Program-made: the position numbers and the translations under genes
The notes under the pieces: model-generated
Databases searched by the model: none
The model's input: only the letters and a program-made list of their open reading frames with translations
What the model was told of the DNA's origin: nothing
Shown: piece after piece, positions 1-5,953 of the stretch
Numbering within the stretch: position 1 is the stretch's first letter
Layout of the letters: every line of letters begins with the position of its first letter
NCBI GenBank assembly: GCA_029243925.1
Contig: JAQWRC010000380.1
Span: forward strand, 1-13,269
Direction: 5' to 3'
Source: Phycisphaerales bacterium
GTDB lineage: Bacteria; Planctomycetota; Phycisphaerae; Phycisphaerales; SM1A02
DNA length: 13,269 nucleotides

Positions 1-125
1 AGGAGTTGGGGATTCCAAGAACGTCTGTTCAACTGCACAGTGATCTGACGGAGGGCATCAGCAGCCCCGGCCGCTACTTTTCGGCTTCACAACTTGCTGA
101 GCAGTTGCTTGACATCGGTCGTTGA
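1..125 (+). CDS. 3' end of an unidentified protein gene (partial)
   Basis: One frame is open from base 3 to a TGA at 123-125 and gives about 40 residues, ending in ASQLAEQLLDIGR. The fragment mixes charged and hydrophobic residues and ends in a helix-like stretch, as real C-termini often do. The 5' part lies before the window. I do not recognise the family and no catalytic or binding motif is visible. The 160 bases between this stop and the next gene, together with a promoter-like sequence in that gap, suggest it belongs to a separate transcription unit from the kinases. It could be a chance open frame, since 40 codons is short. Confidence 0.5.
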   Translation, partial: ELGIPRTSVQLHSDLTEGISSPGRYFSASQLAEQLLDIGR

Positions 126-243
126 TCGAAACGGACCCTCCCACTACCCTACGAAGCCATTTTCAATGATCCTGTGTCATTCTGGGACCTGGGCTTCATT
201 TCTGCTGCACCATGTCGATAGCGGAAATCATTGTTGCTCAGAT

Positions 244-271
244 TTGATTTCAGGCTCCTTTGCCACATAAA
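244..271 (+). promoter_or_regulatory. Candidate sigma-70-type promoter of the kinase operon
   Basis: TTGATT at 244-249 (4 of 6 to the -35 consensus) and CATAAA at 266-271 (4 of 6 to the -10 consensus) are 16 bases apart. Transcription would start near 278, leaving only about 8 bases before the ATG at 286. That fits with the lack of any Shine-Dalgarno sequence there. This is a match by eye only. Confidence 0.35.
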
Positions 272-285
272 GACCCCTCCACGCA

Positions 286-1176
286 ATGACGTCCATGAAC
301 AAGATTGGGAACTACCTCGTGCTTGCCAAACTTGGCGAGGGCGCAGAGTCCCATATCTATGCGGTGCAGGACCAGAAGACCAAGCAGGTCTGGTCGCTGA
401 AGCATGTTGTTCGTGCGGAGAACCAGGATGCCCGCTTCATCGAGCAGGTTGAACTGGAATACGAAGTGGGTTCCAAGTTCGATCATCCGTCCCTTCGCTC
501 CATTGTGAAGTTGATTCGGCATCGGAAACTGCTCAAGACGAATGCCGTATCGCTCATCATGGAGTTGGTCGATGCGGTGACGCTGGACCAGCGGATGCCG
601 TCGAATGCAATCGAAGCGGTCAAGGTCTTTCGACAGGTTGCTGAAGGTCTCATGCACATGCATGGCCGCGGCTATGTTCATGCTGACATCAAGCCAACGA
701 ATATCCTCATCACCGAGCACCAGCAGGTGAAGATCATCGATCTGGGGCAGGCGTGTCTGATTGGGACGGTGAAGAAACGCATTCAGGGAACACCTGGGTA
801 CATGGCTCCCGAGCAGGCCCACCGGCAGGCGATTACACCCAAGACGGATATCTACAACCTCGGCGCCATGATGTCCTGGGTGCTGGTTCGTGAAGTCATC
901 CCGACCGCGATGCCCCCAAAGGGTGATGGGGATGCGATTTTTTCCGGCGCCATAGCTTCAGATGACATCAGGCCCCCCGTGCCTCCCCACGTCAAGAATT
1001 CCCGCATACACCCCCTGCTTTCACGCCAGATCATGGACTGTGTACAGGTTGACCCAAACGATCGCCCCGCCTCAATGGAGGTCGTGGTCAATCGATTGGA
1101 ACTGATCCAGGATGTGCTGGAGAATCCCAGTGAGCCCGCCCCTGAGATCGTTGGTGATGAAGACACCAGGGACTGA
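286..1176 (+). CDS. Soluble Ser/Thr protein kinase with atypical HAD and DLG motifs
   Basis: A 296-residue protein that is almost entirely a Hanks-type kinase domain; no membrane helix or extra domain is seen. The glycine-rich loop is at 17-22 (GEGAES), the ATP-anchoring lysine at 39 (SLK) and the catalytic loop at 132-139 (HADIKPTN), with Asp134 and Asn139 kept but Ala133 in place of the usual Arg. The metal-binding motif is DLG (152-154) instead of DFG. APE (174-176), Asp188 and Arg260 of the C-lobe are present. The lysine, catalytic Asp, Asn and DLG Asp remain, so it is probably active, as a non-RD kinase that would not need activation-loop phosphorylation in the usual way. It is the first gene of a run, followed 46 bases later by a membrane kinase. 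No Shine-Dalgarno is visible before ATG 286; ATG 295 is an alternative start. Its substrate is unknown; neighbouring proteins are candidates by position only. Confidence 0.93.
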   Translation: MTSMNKIGNYLVLAKLGEGAESHIYAVQDQKTKQVWSLKHVVRAENQDARFIEQVELEYEVGSKFDHPSLRSIVKLIRHRKLLKTNAVSLIMELVDAVTLDQRMPSNAIEAVKVFRQVAEGLMHMHGRGYVHADIKPTNILITEHQQVKIIDLGQACLIGTVKKRIQGTPGYMAPEQAHRQAITPKTDIYNLGAMMSWVLVREVIPTAMPPKGDGDAIFSGAIASDDIRPPVPPHVKNSRIHPLLSRQIMDCVQVDPNDRPASMEVVVNRLELIQDVLENPSEPAPEIVGDEDTRD

Positions 1177-1222
1177 TCGCTGGTGGACGGAAGCCCTGCC
1201 GGTTCCTTGGTAGGGTGATTCC

Positions 1223-3223
1223 ATGGCTGATACCGAACACCCCCCAATTCCCTCCGAGATCGCCGGCTATCAGGTCGTGCGCATGCTTGGCGAGGGTGGG
1301 ATGTCCGTCGTGTACGCCGCCATGCAGCAACAGCCACGCCGGCTTGTCGCCATCAAGGTACTCAAGGGGTCGACATTTCCGCCTTCGATTCTTCGTCGCT
1401 TCAAACAGGAGGTGGAGATTCTCGGCAAGTTGCGACACCCCGGGATTGCCCAGGTGTACGACGCCGGAACGTGGGACGACGGCAGTGGCGCCAAACCCTA
1501 CTTCGTCATGGAGCACATCCCGGGCGGCCGTGAAATCGACGACTACCTGAAGGAGCAGGATGCGACGATCGAGCAACGTGTCCGGCTGTTTGTGCGGGTC
1601 TGCGCGGCGATTGACCATGGCCATCAGCGTCAGGTAATTCATCGTGACCTGAAGCCCGGAAACATCCTTATTGACGAGCGAGGCGAGCCAAAAGTCATCG
1701 ATTACGGAGTTGCACGAGTGTCGGAAGTGCAACTTGACAACAACACCATGCATACCGAGGCAGGCAGGCTTGTCGGCACTGTGCAGTACATGGCGCCGGA
1801 GCAGGTCGACATGGCGATGCGGGACATCGATGGCCGCTGCGACGTCTATGCGATGGGAGTGCTGCTGTATCTGCTGTTGACAGGCGTGATGCCGCATGAG
1901 TTTGAGGGCCAACCGATCTTCGAAGCCATGCGGGTCATCCGGGAAGATTCACCACAAGGGCTTCGGCGAATCAACGGTCAGATCGACCGGGATCTTGAAA
2001 CGATCGTCTTGACCTGCCTTGAGAAGGAACGAGGCCGTCGATACAAGGATGCGGGTGAACTTGGCCGCGACTTGCTGCGATACCTGAAGCATGAACCCAT
2101 CAACGCACGACGTCCAAGTCCACTCTACCGGGCGAGTAAATTTGCTCGCCGTCATCGCCTTGCCATGCTGGCGGTGACCATCACCGTGACGGCATTGGCA
2201 ATAGCGGCTGGTGTTTTCGTATTGAACCGCGGATCGCTTGGCGCCACTGAAGTGGCGGCCATGCAGAATTCCATCGAGCGCGAGAAGGCGTTGCGCAAGC
2301 AGGCGGAGACGGTGCGGGATGAAGCACTTGCGGACCAGAAATTTATTCCGAGCACTCCATACGTGCTTCGCGGGCTAGATGCCCCGGTGTCCATGATGGA
2401 CATTGGCGAGGCGATGACGCTTGCAGCCGCTTCAGAGGAAAGTGTGTCGGTCTGGTCTCTTCCAGATGGGCGGCGTGTGGGAGTTGGCGACACGGCTGAT
2501 CTGTCGCCAAAGCACATGGCGATCAGTCACGATGGCACGGCACTGCTGATTGTTGGAAAACAAGAAGCGGTCGTTCTGGACATCGCATCCGGCCAATCGT
2601 ACCGATGGGACCTGCCTCGACGTGGTGTCACTGCTGCGGCCGTATCACGCGATGGCTCGATGATAGCGATCGCATTCGGGGATTTTTCATTGACGGTGTT
2701 TGATGTGAAGGGCGGTTCTCTTGGAAGAGTGACTTCAGCAACCGGTGCATTTGAATCTCTTGACTTTGGAGCAGATGGCCTGCTCGGTGGATTGACCGAG
2801 AGTCGTGGCCTGTTCTGGCAGTGCCACAATGGAATAGTGGAGCAGGACCGATTCAATATGCTTGGACTGGTCGAGGTCCTCGATTTCACGTTCAACGCCG
2901 CCGGGACCGCATCACTCATGCTCGATGCGTCTGGGACGGTGCACTCCTACAGCCTGGATGGCTCAGGATCGGCATCCAGACGCGCTGTTGGCATGGGCGA
3001 GTTGGTTGCGGGGAGTTTTGATCCCGCCGGGACGGCTGTCTTGGCAATCGAGCCGACCACTATGTACGTCGTCTCTCTGGATACGTATGAAATGCGAACT
3101 CCGACCATGCCGGTGCCACTTGAAGACACGCCTTACATACTCGGTCCTGAAGCGATGTTTATTGCTCATGGGTCCCCTGGTGGCGATGTCACGGTGATTC
3201 CACTGGCTCAGGCGGCTCCCTGA
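1223..3223 (+). CDS. Membrane-anchored Ser/Thr protein kinase with C-terminal beta-propeller-like sensor
   Basis: A 666-residue PknB-like receptor kinase. The cytoplasmic kinase domain (about 15-290) has glycine loop GEGGMS (23-28), VAIK (42-45), HRDLKPGN (140-147), DYG (160-162) in place of DFG, APE (191-193) and Asp207. A basic juxtamembrane stretch (about 296-312) leads to one membrane helix (about 313-335) and a short charged helix (342-372). Residues 380-666 hold about six degenerate propeller-like repeats, each with a strand such as HMAISHDGTALLIV followed by VWSLPDG- or VFDVKGG-like endings. These resemble WD40/quinoprotein-type blades and should lie outside the cytoplasmic membrane. 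The order kinase, helix, propeller is common in planctomycetes. AGGGTGA at 1212-1218 can serve as ribosome-binding site. The gene follows the first kinase by 46 bases and precedes the PilZ gene by 15, so the set is probably one operon. The ligand sensed is unknown. Confidence 0.95.
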   Translation: MADTEHPPIPSEIAGYQVVRMLGEGGMSVVYAAMQQQPRRLVAIKVLKGSTFPPSILRRFKQEVEILGKLRHPGIAQVYDAGTWDDGSGAKPYFVMEHIPGGREIDDYLKEQDATIEQRVRLFVRVCAAIDHGHQRQVIHRDLKPGNILIDERGEPKVIDYGVARVSEVQLDNNTMHTEAGRLVGTVQYMAPEQVDMAMRDIDGRCDVYAMGVLLYLLLTGVMPHEFEGQPIFEAMRVIREDSPQGLRRINGQIDRDLETIVLTCLEKERGRRYKDAGELGRDLLRYLKHEPINARRPSPLYRASKFARRHRLAMLAVTITVTALAIAAGVFVLNRGSLGATEVAAMQNSIEREKALRKQAETVRDEALADQKFIPSTPYVLRGLDAPVSMMDIGEAMTLAAASEESVSVWSLPDGRRVGVGDTADLSPKHMAISHDGTALLIVGKQEAVVLDIASGQSYRWDLPRRGVTAAAVSRDGSMIAIAFGDFSLTVFDVKGGSLGRVTSATGAFESLDFGADGLLGGLTESRGLFWQCHNGIVEQDRFNMLGLVEVLDFTFNAAGTASLMLDASGTVHSYSLDGSGSASRRAVGMGELVAGSFDPAGTAVLAIEPTTMYVVSLDTYEMRTPTMPVPLEDTPYILGPEAMFIAHGSPGGDVTVIPLAQAAP

Positions 3224-3238
3224 CCGATAGAGAGGGAG

Positions 3239-4000
3239 ATGCCTAGATTCCTTTCAACCCTGCTGGAGCGGTTCTCTGATCGAGAGCATGTCGATGAACA
3301 GGTGCGACATGCATTTCAGCAGGCGATGGATCTGGATGGATGCATACGCCTGTTGTCTCCAGATCCGCATGGGGATGGTGGGATGCGAACATGGTGCGCG
3401 GCCATTGTTTCGGTGAATCCAGCAGACATCGTCGTCGATACCCCTTCCGACGGGAAAGACCGTTGGCAGCTCGAGCAAGGACAGACCATTGAAGTTGCGA
3501 TCTTGTCCCGGCATGGTCGCCAGTGCGGGCTTGCTCAATGTACGGAACGGGTCACCATTGAAACAGGTGGATCCAAGCCGATGCCTGGCTGGAAACTTGC
3601 CTATCCACCTTCGCTGACCGTGAATGAACGTCGAAGTGCGCATCGTGTTCCGGTGGGATTCGACCTTGCGCCCCAGGCCTTCATTATTGATGGCCGATCG
3701 AGCGGCCCGATTGAATCGCAGGTCATGGATCTGAGCATCGGCGGTCTGCAACTGCGTTGTGCACCCGCAGCCGATCGCCTGGCTGAAGGGCAGACCGTTG
3801 ATCTGGAGTTGCATCTTCCCGATCCAGTCGGGGCGGTCCTCGTGCAGGTGCAATTGGCTTCGATCCGTCCGGATGAGCAATTCGGTCATTGCCGGCTTGG
3901 CGTGTCATTCAATGGCATGGTTGAGGGTATGGCGGAACTGGTCAGGACAATAGAGATCCGCCGAGCCCGCCGCCGTCGTTTGGAAACTGCAGGGCATTGA
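3239..4000 (+). CDS. PilZ-domain protein (probable cyclic-di-GMP receiver)
   Basis: A 253-residue protein with a C-terminal PilZ domain (about 128-245). The two diagnostic cyclic-di-GMP contacts are present: RxxxR at 132-136 (RSAHR) and DxSxxG at 164-169 (DLSIGG). Residues 30-125 form a beta-rich N-terminal domain like that of YcgR-type proteins (QAMDLDGCIRLLSPDP, then a run of strands). The extreme C-terminus is strongly basic (RRARRRR). In characterised relatives, binding of the dinucleotide changes contact with a flagellar motor, polysaccharide synthase or regulator; none of these is next to this gene. It lies 15 bases after a membrane kinase and 3 bases before a [2Fe-2S] protein. A purine-rich AGAGGGAG runs directly up to the ATG, with a short spacing. 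The PilZ assignment is firm; the target is not known. Confidence 0.9.
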   Translation: MPRFLSTLLERFSDREHVDEQVRHAFQQAMDLDGCIRLLSPDPHGDGGMRTWCAAIVSVNPADIVVDTPSDGKDRWQLEQGQTIEVAILSRHGRQCGLAQCTERVTIETGGSKPMPGWKLAYPPSLTVNERRSAHRVPVGFDLAPQAFIIDGRSSGPIESQVMDLSIGGLQLRCAPAADRLAEGQTVDLELHLPDPVGAVLVQVQLASIRPDEQFGHCRLGVSFNGMVEGMAELVRTIEIRRARRRRLETAGH

Positions 4001-4003
4001 TTC

Positions 4004-4294
4004 ATGGAACCCGATGACCATATCTGCCTGTGCCATCGTGTTTCATTGCGCAAGCTGATCCATTACATGAATCGTGAAGAGCCGAGTGTTCCCTCGCAGC
4101 TCAGTGAGTGCCTTGGTGCGGGGACAGGGTGCCAGTGGTGCGTTCCATTTCTTCAGAAACTGCATCGGCAATGGGAAGCCGGCGATGAGCCTTCGTTGCC
4201 GGTGGCGCCAGATCACTACGCACGTCGCCGACAGGCCTATCAATCACAACGTGCAGAGGACGACATCGATGGGACTTCGCCTGCGTCAGACTAA
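4004..4294 (+). CDS. Bfd-like [2Fe-2S]-binding protein
   Basis: A 96-residue protein whose first 55 residues fit the BFD-like [2Fe-2S] domain: Cys8-x-Cys10 near the N-terminus, then Cys43-x-x-Cys46 after a 32-residue interval, within the typical stretch LGAGTGCQWCVPFL. In bacterioferritin-associated ferredoxin the spacing is almost identical (C-x-C, about 31 residues, C-x-x-C). An additional Cys36 is present. The C-terminal 40 residues are polar and probably disordered. Known relatives pass electrons to bacterioferritin or form part of larger oxidoreductases; no bacterioferritin or oxidoreductase gene is nearby. The ATG lies 3 bases after the PilZ stop, so translation is probably coupled. A role as redox or iron-responsive partner of the signalling proteins upstream is an inference from position. 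Confidence 0.85.
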   Translation: MEPDDHICLCHRVSLRKLIHYMNREEPSVPSQLSECLGAGTGCQWCVPFLQKLHRQWEAGDEPSLPVAPDHYARRRQAYQSQRAEDDIDGTSPASD

Positions 4295-4313
4295 GAGTTC
4301 AGGGCGCGATGGT

Positions 4314-4715
4314 TTACACCCAGACCTGACAGATCAGCACATCTTGTGGTCCAGTCTTGCCTCGCATCGTTCCGATTGAACTGTTGACGAACTTCACTTC
4401 GTACTGCGGGTGACCATCAAGCCATTCGTTGACTGACTGGTCCATGTAGACGAAGGAGTCTTCGCTCAATCTTGAAAAGAACGTACGGACATGAATCGCC
4501 CCCTCGCCGGTGGTGTTCGGTGTTCTGGCCCAGGTATCTTCGTGCAGCTGCTTTTGATCGAACGACTTGATCTTCTTCTTCAGGCCGGCTGGGCTGTCAG
4601 TCACGATCTCGATGGCTTCGTCTTCGGATGGACGTTGCGTTTCGACAGGTTCTTCTGGTGGTAGATCGGGGTTGTTGAAGTGCTTCTTCGCGTCATCAAT
4701 AGGTGGTTCAAACAT
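4314..4715 (-). CDS. Conserved-looking small protein of unknown function, acidic N-terminus
   Basis: The frame is open further upstream (to 4799), but the start at 4715 is chosen because a strong GGAGGT (4721-4726) sits 5 bases before that ATG and the upstream part reads like non-coding sequence. The product is 133 residues. Residues 1-40 are rich in Pro, Glu and Asp and look disordered; a short basic patch (KKKIKSF) follows; residues 70-133 look like a compact alpha/beta domain, with a helix around SEDSFVYMDQSVNEWLDG and strands YEVKFVNSSIG and DVLICQVWV. I do not recognise a named family with certainty. It has no signal peptide or membrane helix, so it should be cytoplasmic. The stop faces the stop of the [2Fe-2S] gene with 19 bases between. 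It lies 62 bases downstream of another small minus-strand gene and may be cotranscribed with it. Confidence 0.8.
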   Translation of the reverse strand: MFEPPIDDAKKHFNNPDLPPEEPVETQRPSEDEAIEIVTDSPAGLKKKIKSFDQKQLHEDTWARTPNTTGEGAIHVRTFFSRLSEDSFVYMDQSVNEWLDGHPQYEVKFVNSSIGTMRGKTGPQDVLICQVWV

Positions 4716-4717
4716 CG

Positions 4718-4740
4718 GGCACCTCCGAGGGTCTGGTGCC
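4718..4740 (-). promoter_or_regulatory. Hairpin covering part of the ribosome-binding site of the 4314-4715 gene
   Basis: On the minus-strand transcript GGCACC (4740-4735) can pair perfectly with GGTGCC (4723-4718) across an 11-base loop. The right arm includes the GGT of the GGAGGT ribosome-binding site and ends 2 bases before the ATG. An alternative short pairing CCT/AGG in the loop would cover the rest of the same site. The structure could lower or modulate initiation. This is visible by eye; folding energy was not calculated. Confidence 0.35.
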
Positions 4741-4777
4741 ACATTGATACCCGACTCGCCCGGAGGCTGCAGCATTT

Positions 4778-5212
4778 TTAACGCCAGAGCCCGTCCCACC
4801 CCTCACAATGCACTTGCATGTCGCTGAGGGGCTTTTTTTGAATACGGATCCGTTGCAGTCGGCCTGCGGCCGGTCCCGTCTTCCACTGCACGATCAACGT
4901 GTCCTCATCTCTCCCCGACCAGGCGCGGCCGGAAGCCAATCGCCGAACATCACCACGCCCACCGCCGAGGGGCCCATCACAGCGTAAATATCGTGGGCGG
5001 TGGTCTGCCAGGGGTTCCAAGGTCTGTGATCCACCGGATGTCATGGCATCCAATCGTGTCTTGATTCGGTAGGTCGCCAGTGGCCCATGCCCTCCATGGT
5101 CCTTTGCGATCATCCAGTCCACGTGCACCGGTTGGCCCGGGCATACATGCTCGAGGAGGACCAAATTTCTAGGGAGCAGGCGGTGTCTCTTCACAGGAGG
5201 CATGGTTGACAT
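4778..5212 (-). CDS. Hypothetical protein, no recognised family
   Basis: A frame giving 144 residues from the ATG at 5212, with a nearby second ATG at 5203. The frame stays open upstream to 5404, but those residues overlap the divergent lipoprotein gene and look non-coding. Visible features are NLVLLEHVCPGQPVHVDWM near the N-terminus, a Gly/Arg-rich middle (DGPLGGGRGDVRRLASGR), and beta-strand-like segments DEDTLIVQWK and RLQRIRI near the end. There is no signal peptide, membrane helix or catalytic motif that I know. Neither start has a clear Shine-Dalgarno. Nothing else credible is coded in these 435 bases and the residue composition is that of a real protein, but a terminator-like structure for the opposite strand lies inside its 3' end, which leaves some doubt. 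The next minus-strand gene begins 62 bases downstream. Confidence 0.6.
   Translation of the reverse strand: MSTMPPVKRHRLLPRNLVLLEHVCPGQPVHVDWMIAKDHGGHGPLATYRIKTRLDAMTSGGSQTLEPLADHRPRYLRCDGPLGGGRGDVRRLASGRAWSGRDEDTLIVQWKTGPAAGRLQRIRIQKKPLSDMQVHCEGWDGLWR
4799..4839 (+). terminator. Possible intrinsic terminator read on the plus strand
   Basis: CCCCTC (4799-4804) is complementary to GAGGGG (4826-4831), and inside the loop ATGCA (4808-4812) pairs with TGCAT (4815-4819). A C and seven T residues (4832-4839) follow directly. This is the shape of a Rho-independent terminator for plus-strand transcription. It lies inside the 3' part of a minus-strand frame and about 500 bases after the last plus-strand gene, so it would stop read-through or antisense RNA. 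It may also be chance. Confidence 0.35.
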
Positions 5213-5228
5213 GCTACCGGCTGGTAGC
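5213..5228. promoter_or_regulatory. 16-base near-palindrome between divergent genes (candidate operator)
   Basis: GCTACCGGCTGGTAGC has perfect 6-base arms (GCTACC / GGTAGC) around a 4-base centre. It lies directly before the ATG of the minus-strand gene at 5212 and 57 bases before the lipoprotein start at 5285. It overlaps the -35 position expected for the TATGAT at 5245-5250. A dimeric repressor bound here could control both directions. The ArsR-type protein encoded downstream in the lipoprotein operon is the natural candidate, by position only. Confidence 0.4.
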
Positions 5229-5250
5229 AGACCGGAGTGGTGCGTATGAT
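5222..5250 (+). promoter_or_regulatory. Candidate promoter of the lipoprotein / ArsR-methyltransferase operon
   Basis: TATGAT at 5245-5250 matches the -10 consensus in 5 of 6 bases. At 17-base spacing the -35 position holds TGGTAG (5222-5227), a weak match. Transcription would begin near 5257, giving a leader of about 28 bases that contains the AAGGGAG at 5269-5275. A perfect TTGACA at 5206-5211 is too far upstream (33 bases) to pair with this -10. Confidence 0.35.
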
Positions 5251-5284
5251 GGACAGCGAAATCGCGGCAAGGGAGTGCAGCGCC

Positions 5285-5953
5285 ATGACAAGTCGAAATC
5301 GATGGATCCTGCCGGTCGTCCTCTGTGTGGGCGTCCTGACTGGATGTGAATCCAAACCTGCTACCCAGACCATTCGAGATCAGGCACATCGAGCGATGTG
5401 GCAAGGTCGTTGGGTTGATGCTGAATCGCTGTATGGCGAACTTGTTTCTCGAGCGCCAGAGGATTGGAGAGCCCTATACGGGTATGGCGTCAGTGCCATG
5501 GCGACCGGTGATCTTCCCGCCGCACGCCAGTCGCTTGAGATTGCTCATACGCTCAAGCCATCCAATCGTGAGATTGCTCTTGTACTGGCTGAGACCATGT
5601 ACCTGCAGAAGGATCACAATGCACTCTTCCAATTCCTGGGAGATCGTGCCGAGGCGAGAAAGAGCTCAGAAGATTGGCTTCTTCTTGCCGAGTACGCCTT
5701 GATGTCGGACGATCCAGACAGCGCTCGAGATTTCATCCAGCAGGCCATGGTGGTCGATGACGCTTCATCCGTGGACCCCTACCTCACTGCCGCGACATTG
5801 TCGGAGCAGATGGGCGATCTTGATGCAGCCATGCGATACCTCCATACCGGATGGCAAGTTGATCCCTCGAATGAGGAGTTGGCGGCTCGACTCCGTGGTT
5901 ACGGTGTCGTGCCTGGCCCAACACTGGCCATGCCTTCGAGCGATTCACCGTGA
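5285..5953 (+). CDS. TPR-repeat lipoprotein
   Basis: The product from ATG 5285 is 222 residues. This start is preferred over the upstream ATG 5237 because it places a classic lipoprotein signal at the N-terminus: basic residues (TSRNR), a hydrophobic core (WILPVVLCVGV) and the lipobox LTGC with Cys21 as the lipidated residue. AAGGGAG at 5269-5275 is a fair ribosome-binding site. The mature part is helical, with about four TPR-like units. The clearest are WRALYGYGVSAMATGDL followed by AARQSLEIAHTLKPSN (about 64-97) and the one ending MRYLHTGWQVDPSN near the C-terminus. It should be anchored to a membrane and act as a protein-interaction scaffold; partner unknown. Its last 4 bases overlap the start of the ArsR-methyltransferase gene (GTGA), so both are translated from one mRNA. 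Confidence 0.88.
   Translation: MTSRNRWILPVVLCVGVLTGCESKPATQTIRDQAHRAMWQGRWVDAESLYGELVSRAPEDWRALYGYGVSAMATGDLPAARQSLEIAHTLKPSNREIALVLAETMYLQKDHNALFQFLGDRAEARKSSEDWLLLAEYALMSDDPDSARDFIQQAMVVDDASSVDPYLTAATLSEQMGDLDAAMRYLHTGWQVDPSNEELAARLRGYGVVPGPTLAMPSSDSP

Noticed and set aside
1088..1912. Long minus-strand frame opposite the kinases
   Set aside because: It is antisense to well-defined kinase catalytic motifs, and its His/Arg-rich product has no domain character.
5206..5211. Perfect TTGACA as a -35 element
   Set aside because: No -10-like sequence lies 16-18 bases downstream (AGACCG at 17); the good TATGAT is 33 bases away.
5237..5284. ATG at 5237 as start of the lipoprotein
   Set aside because: It would put 16 polar residues before the lipoprotein signal and overlap the candidate promoter; ATG 5285 has a better ribosome-binding site and signal peptide.
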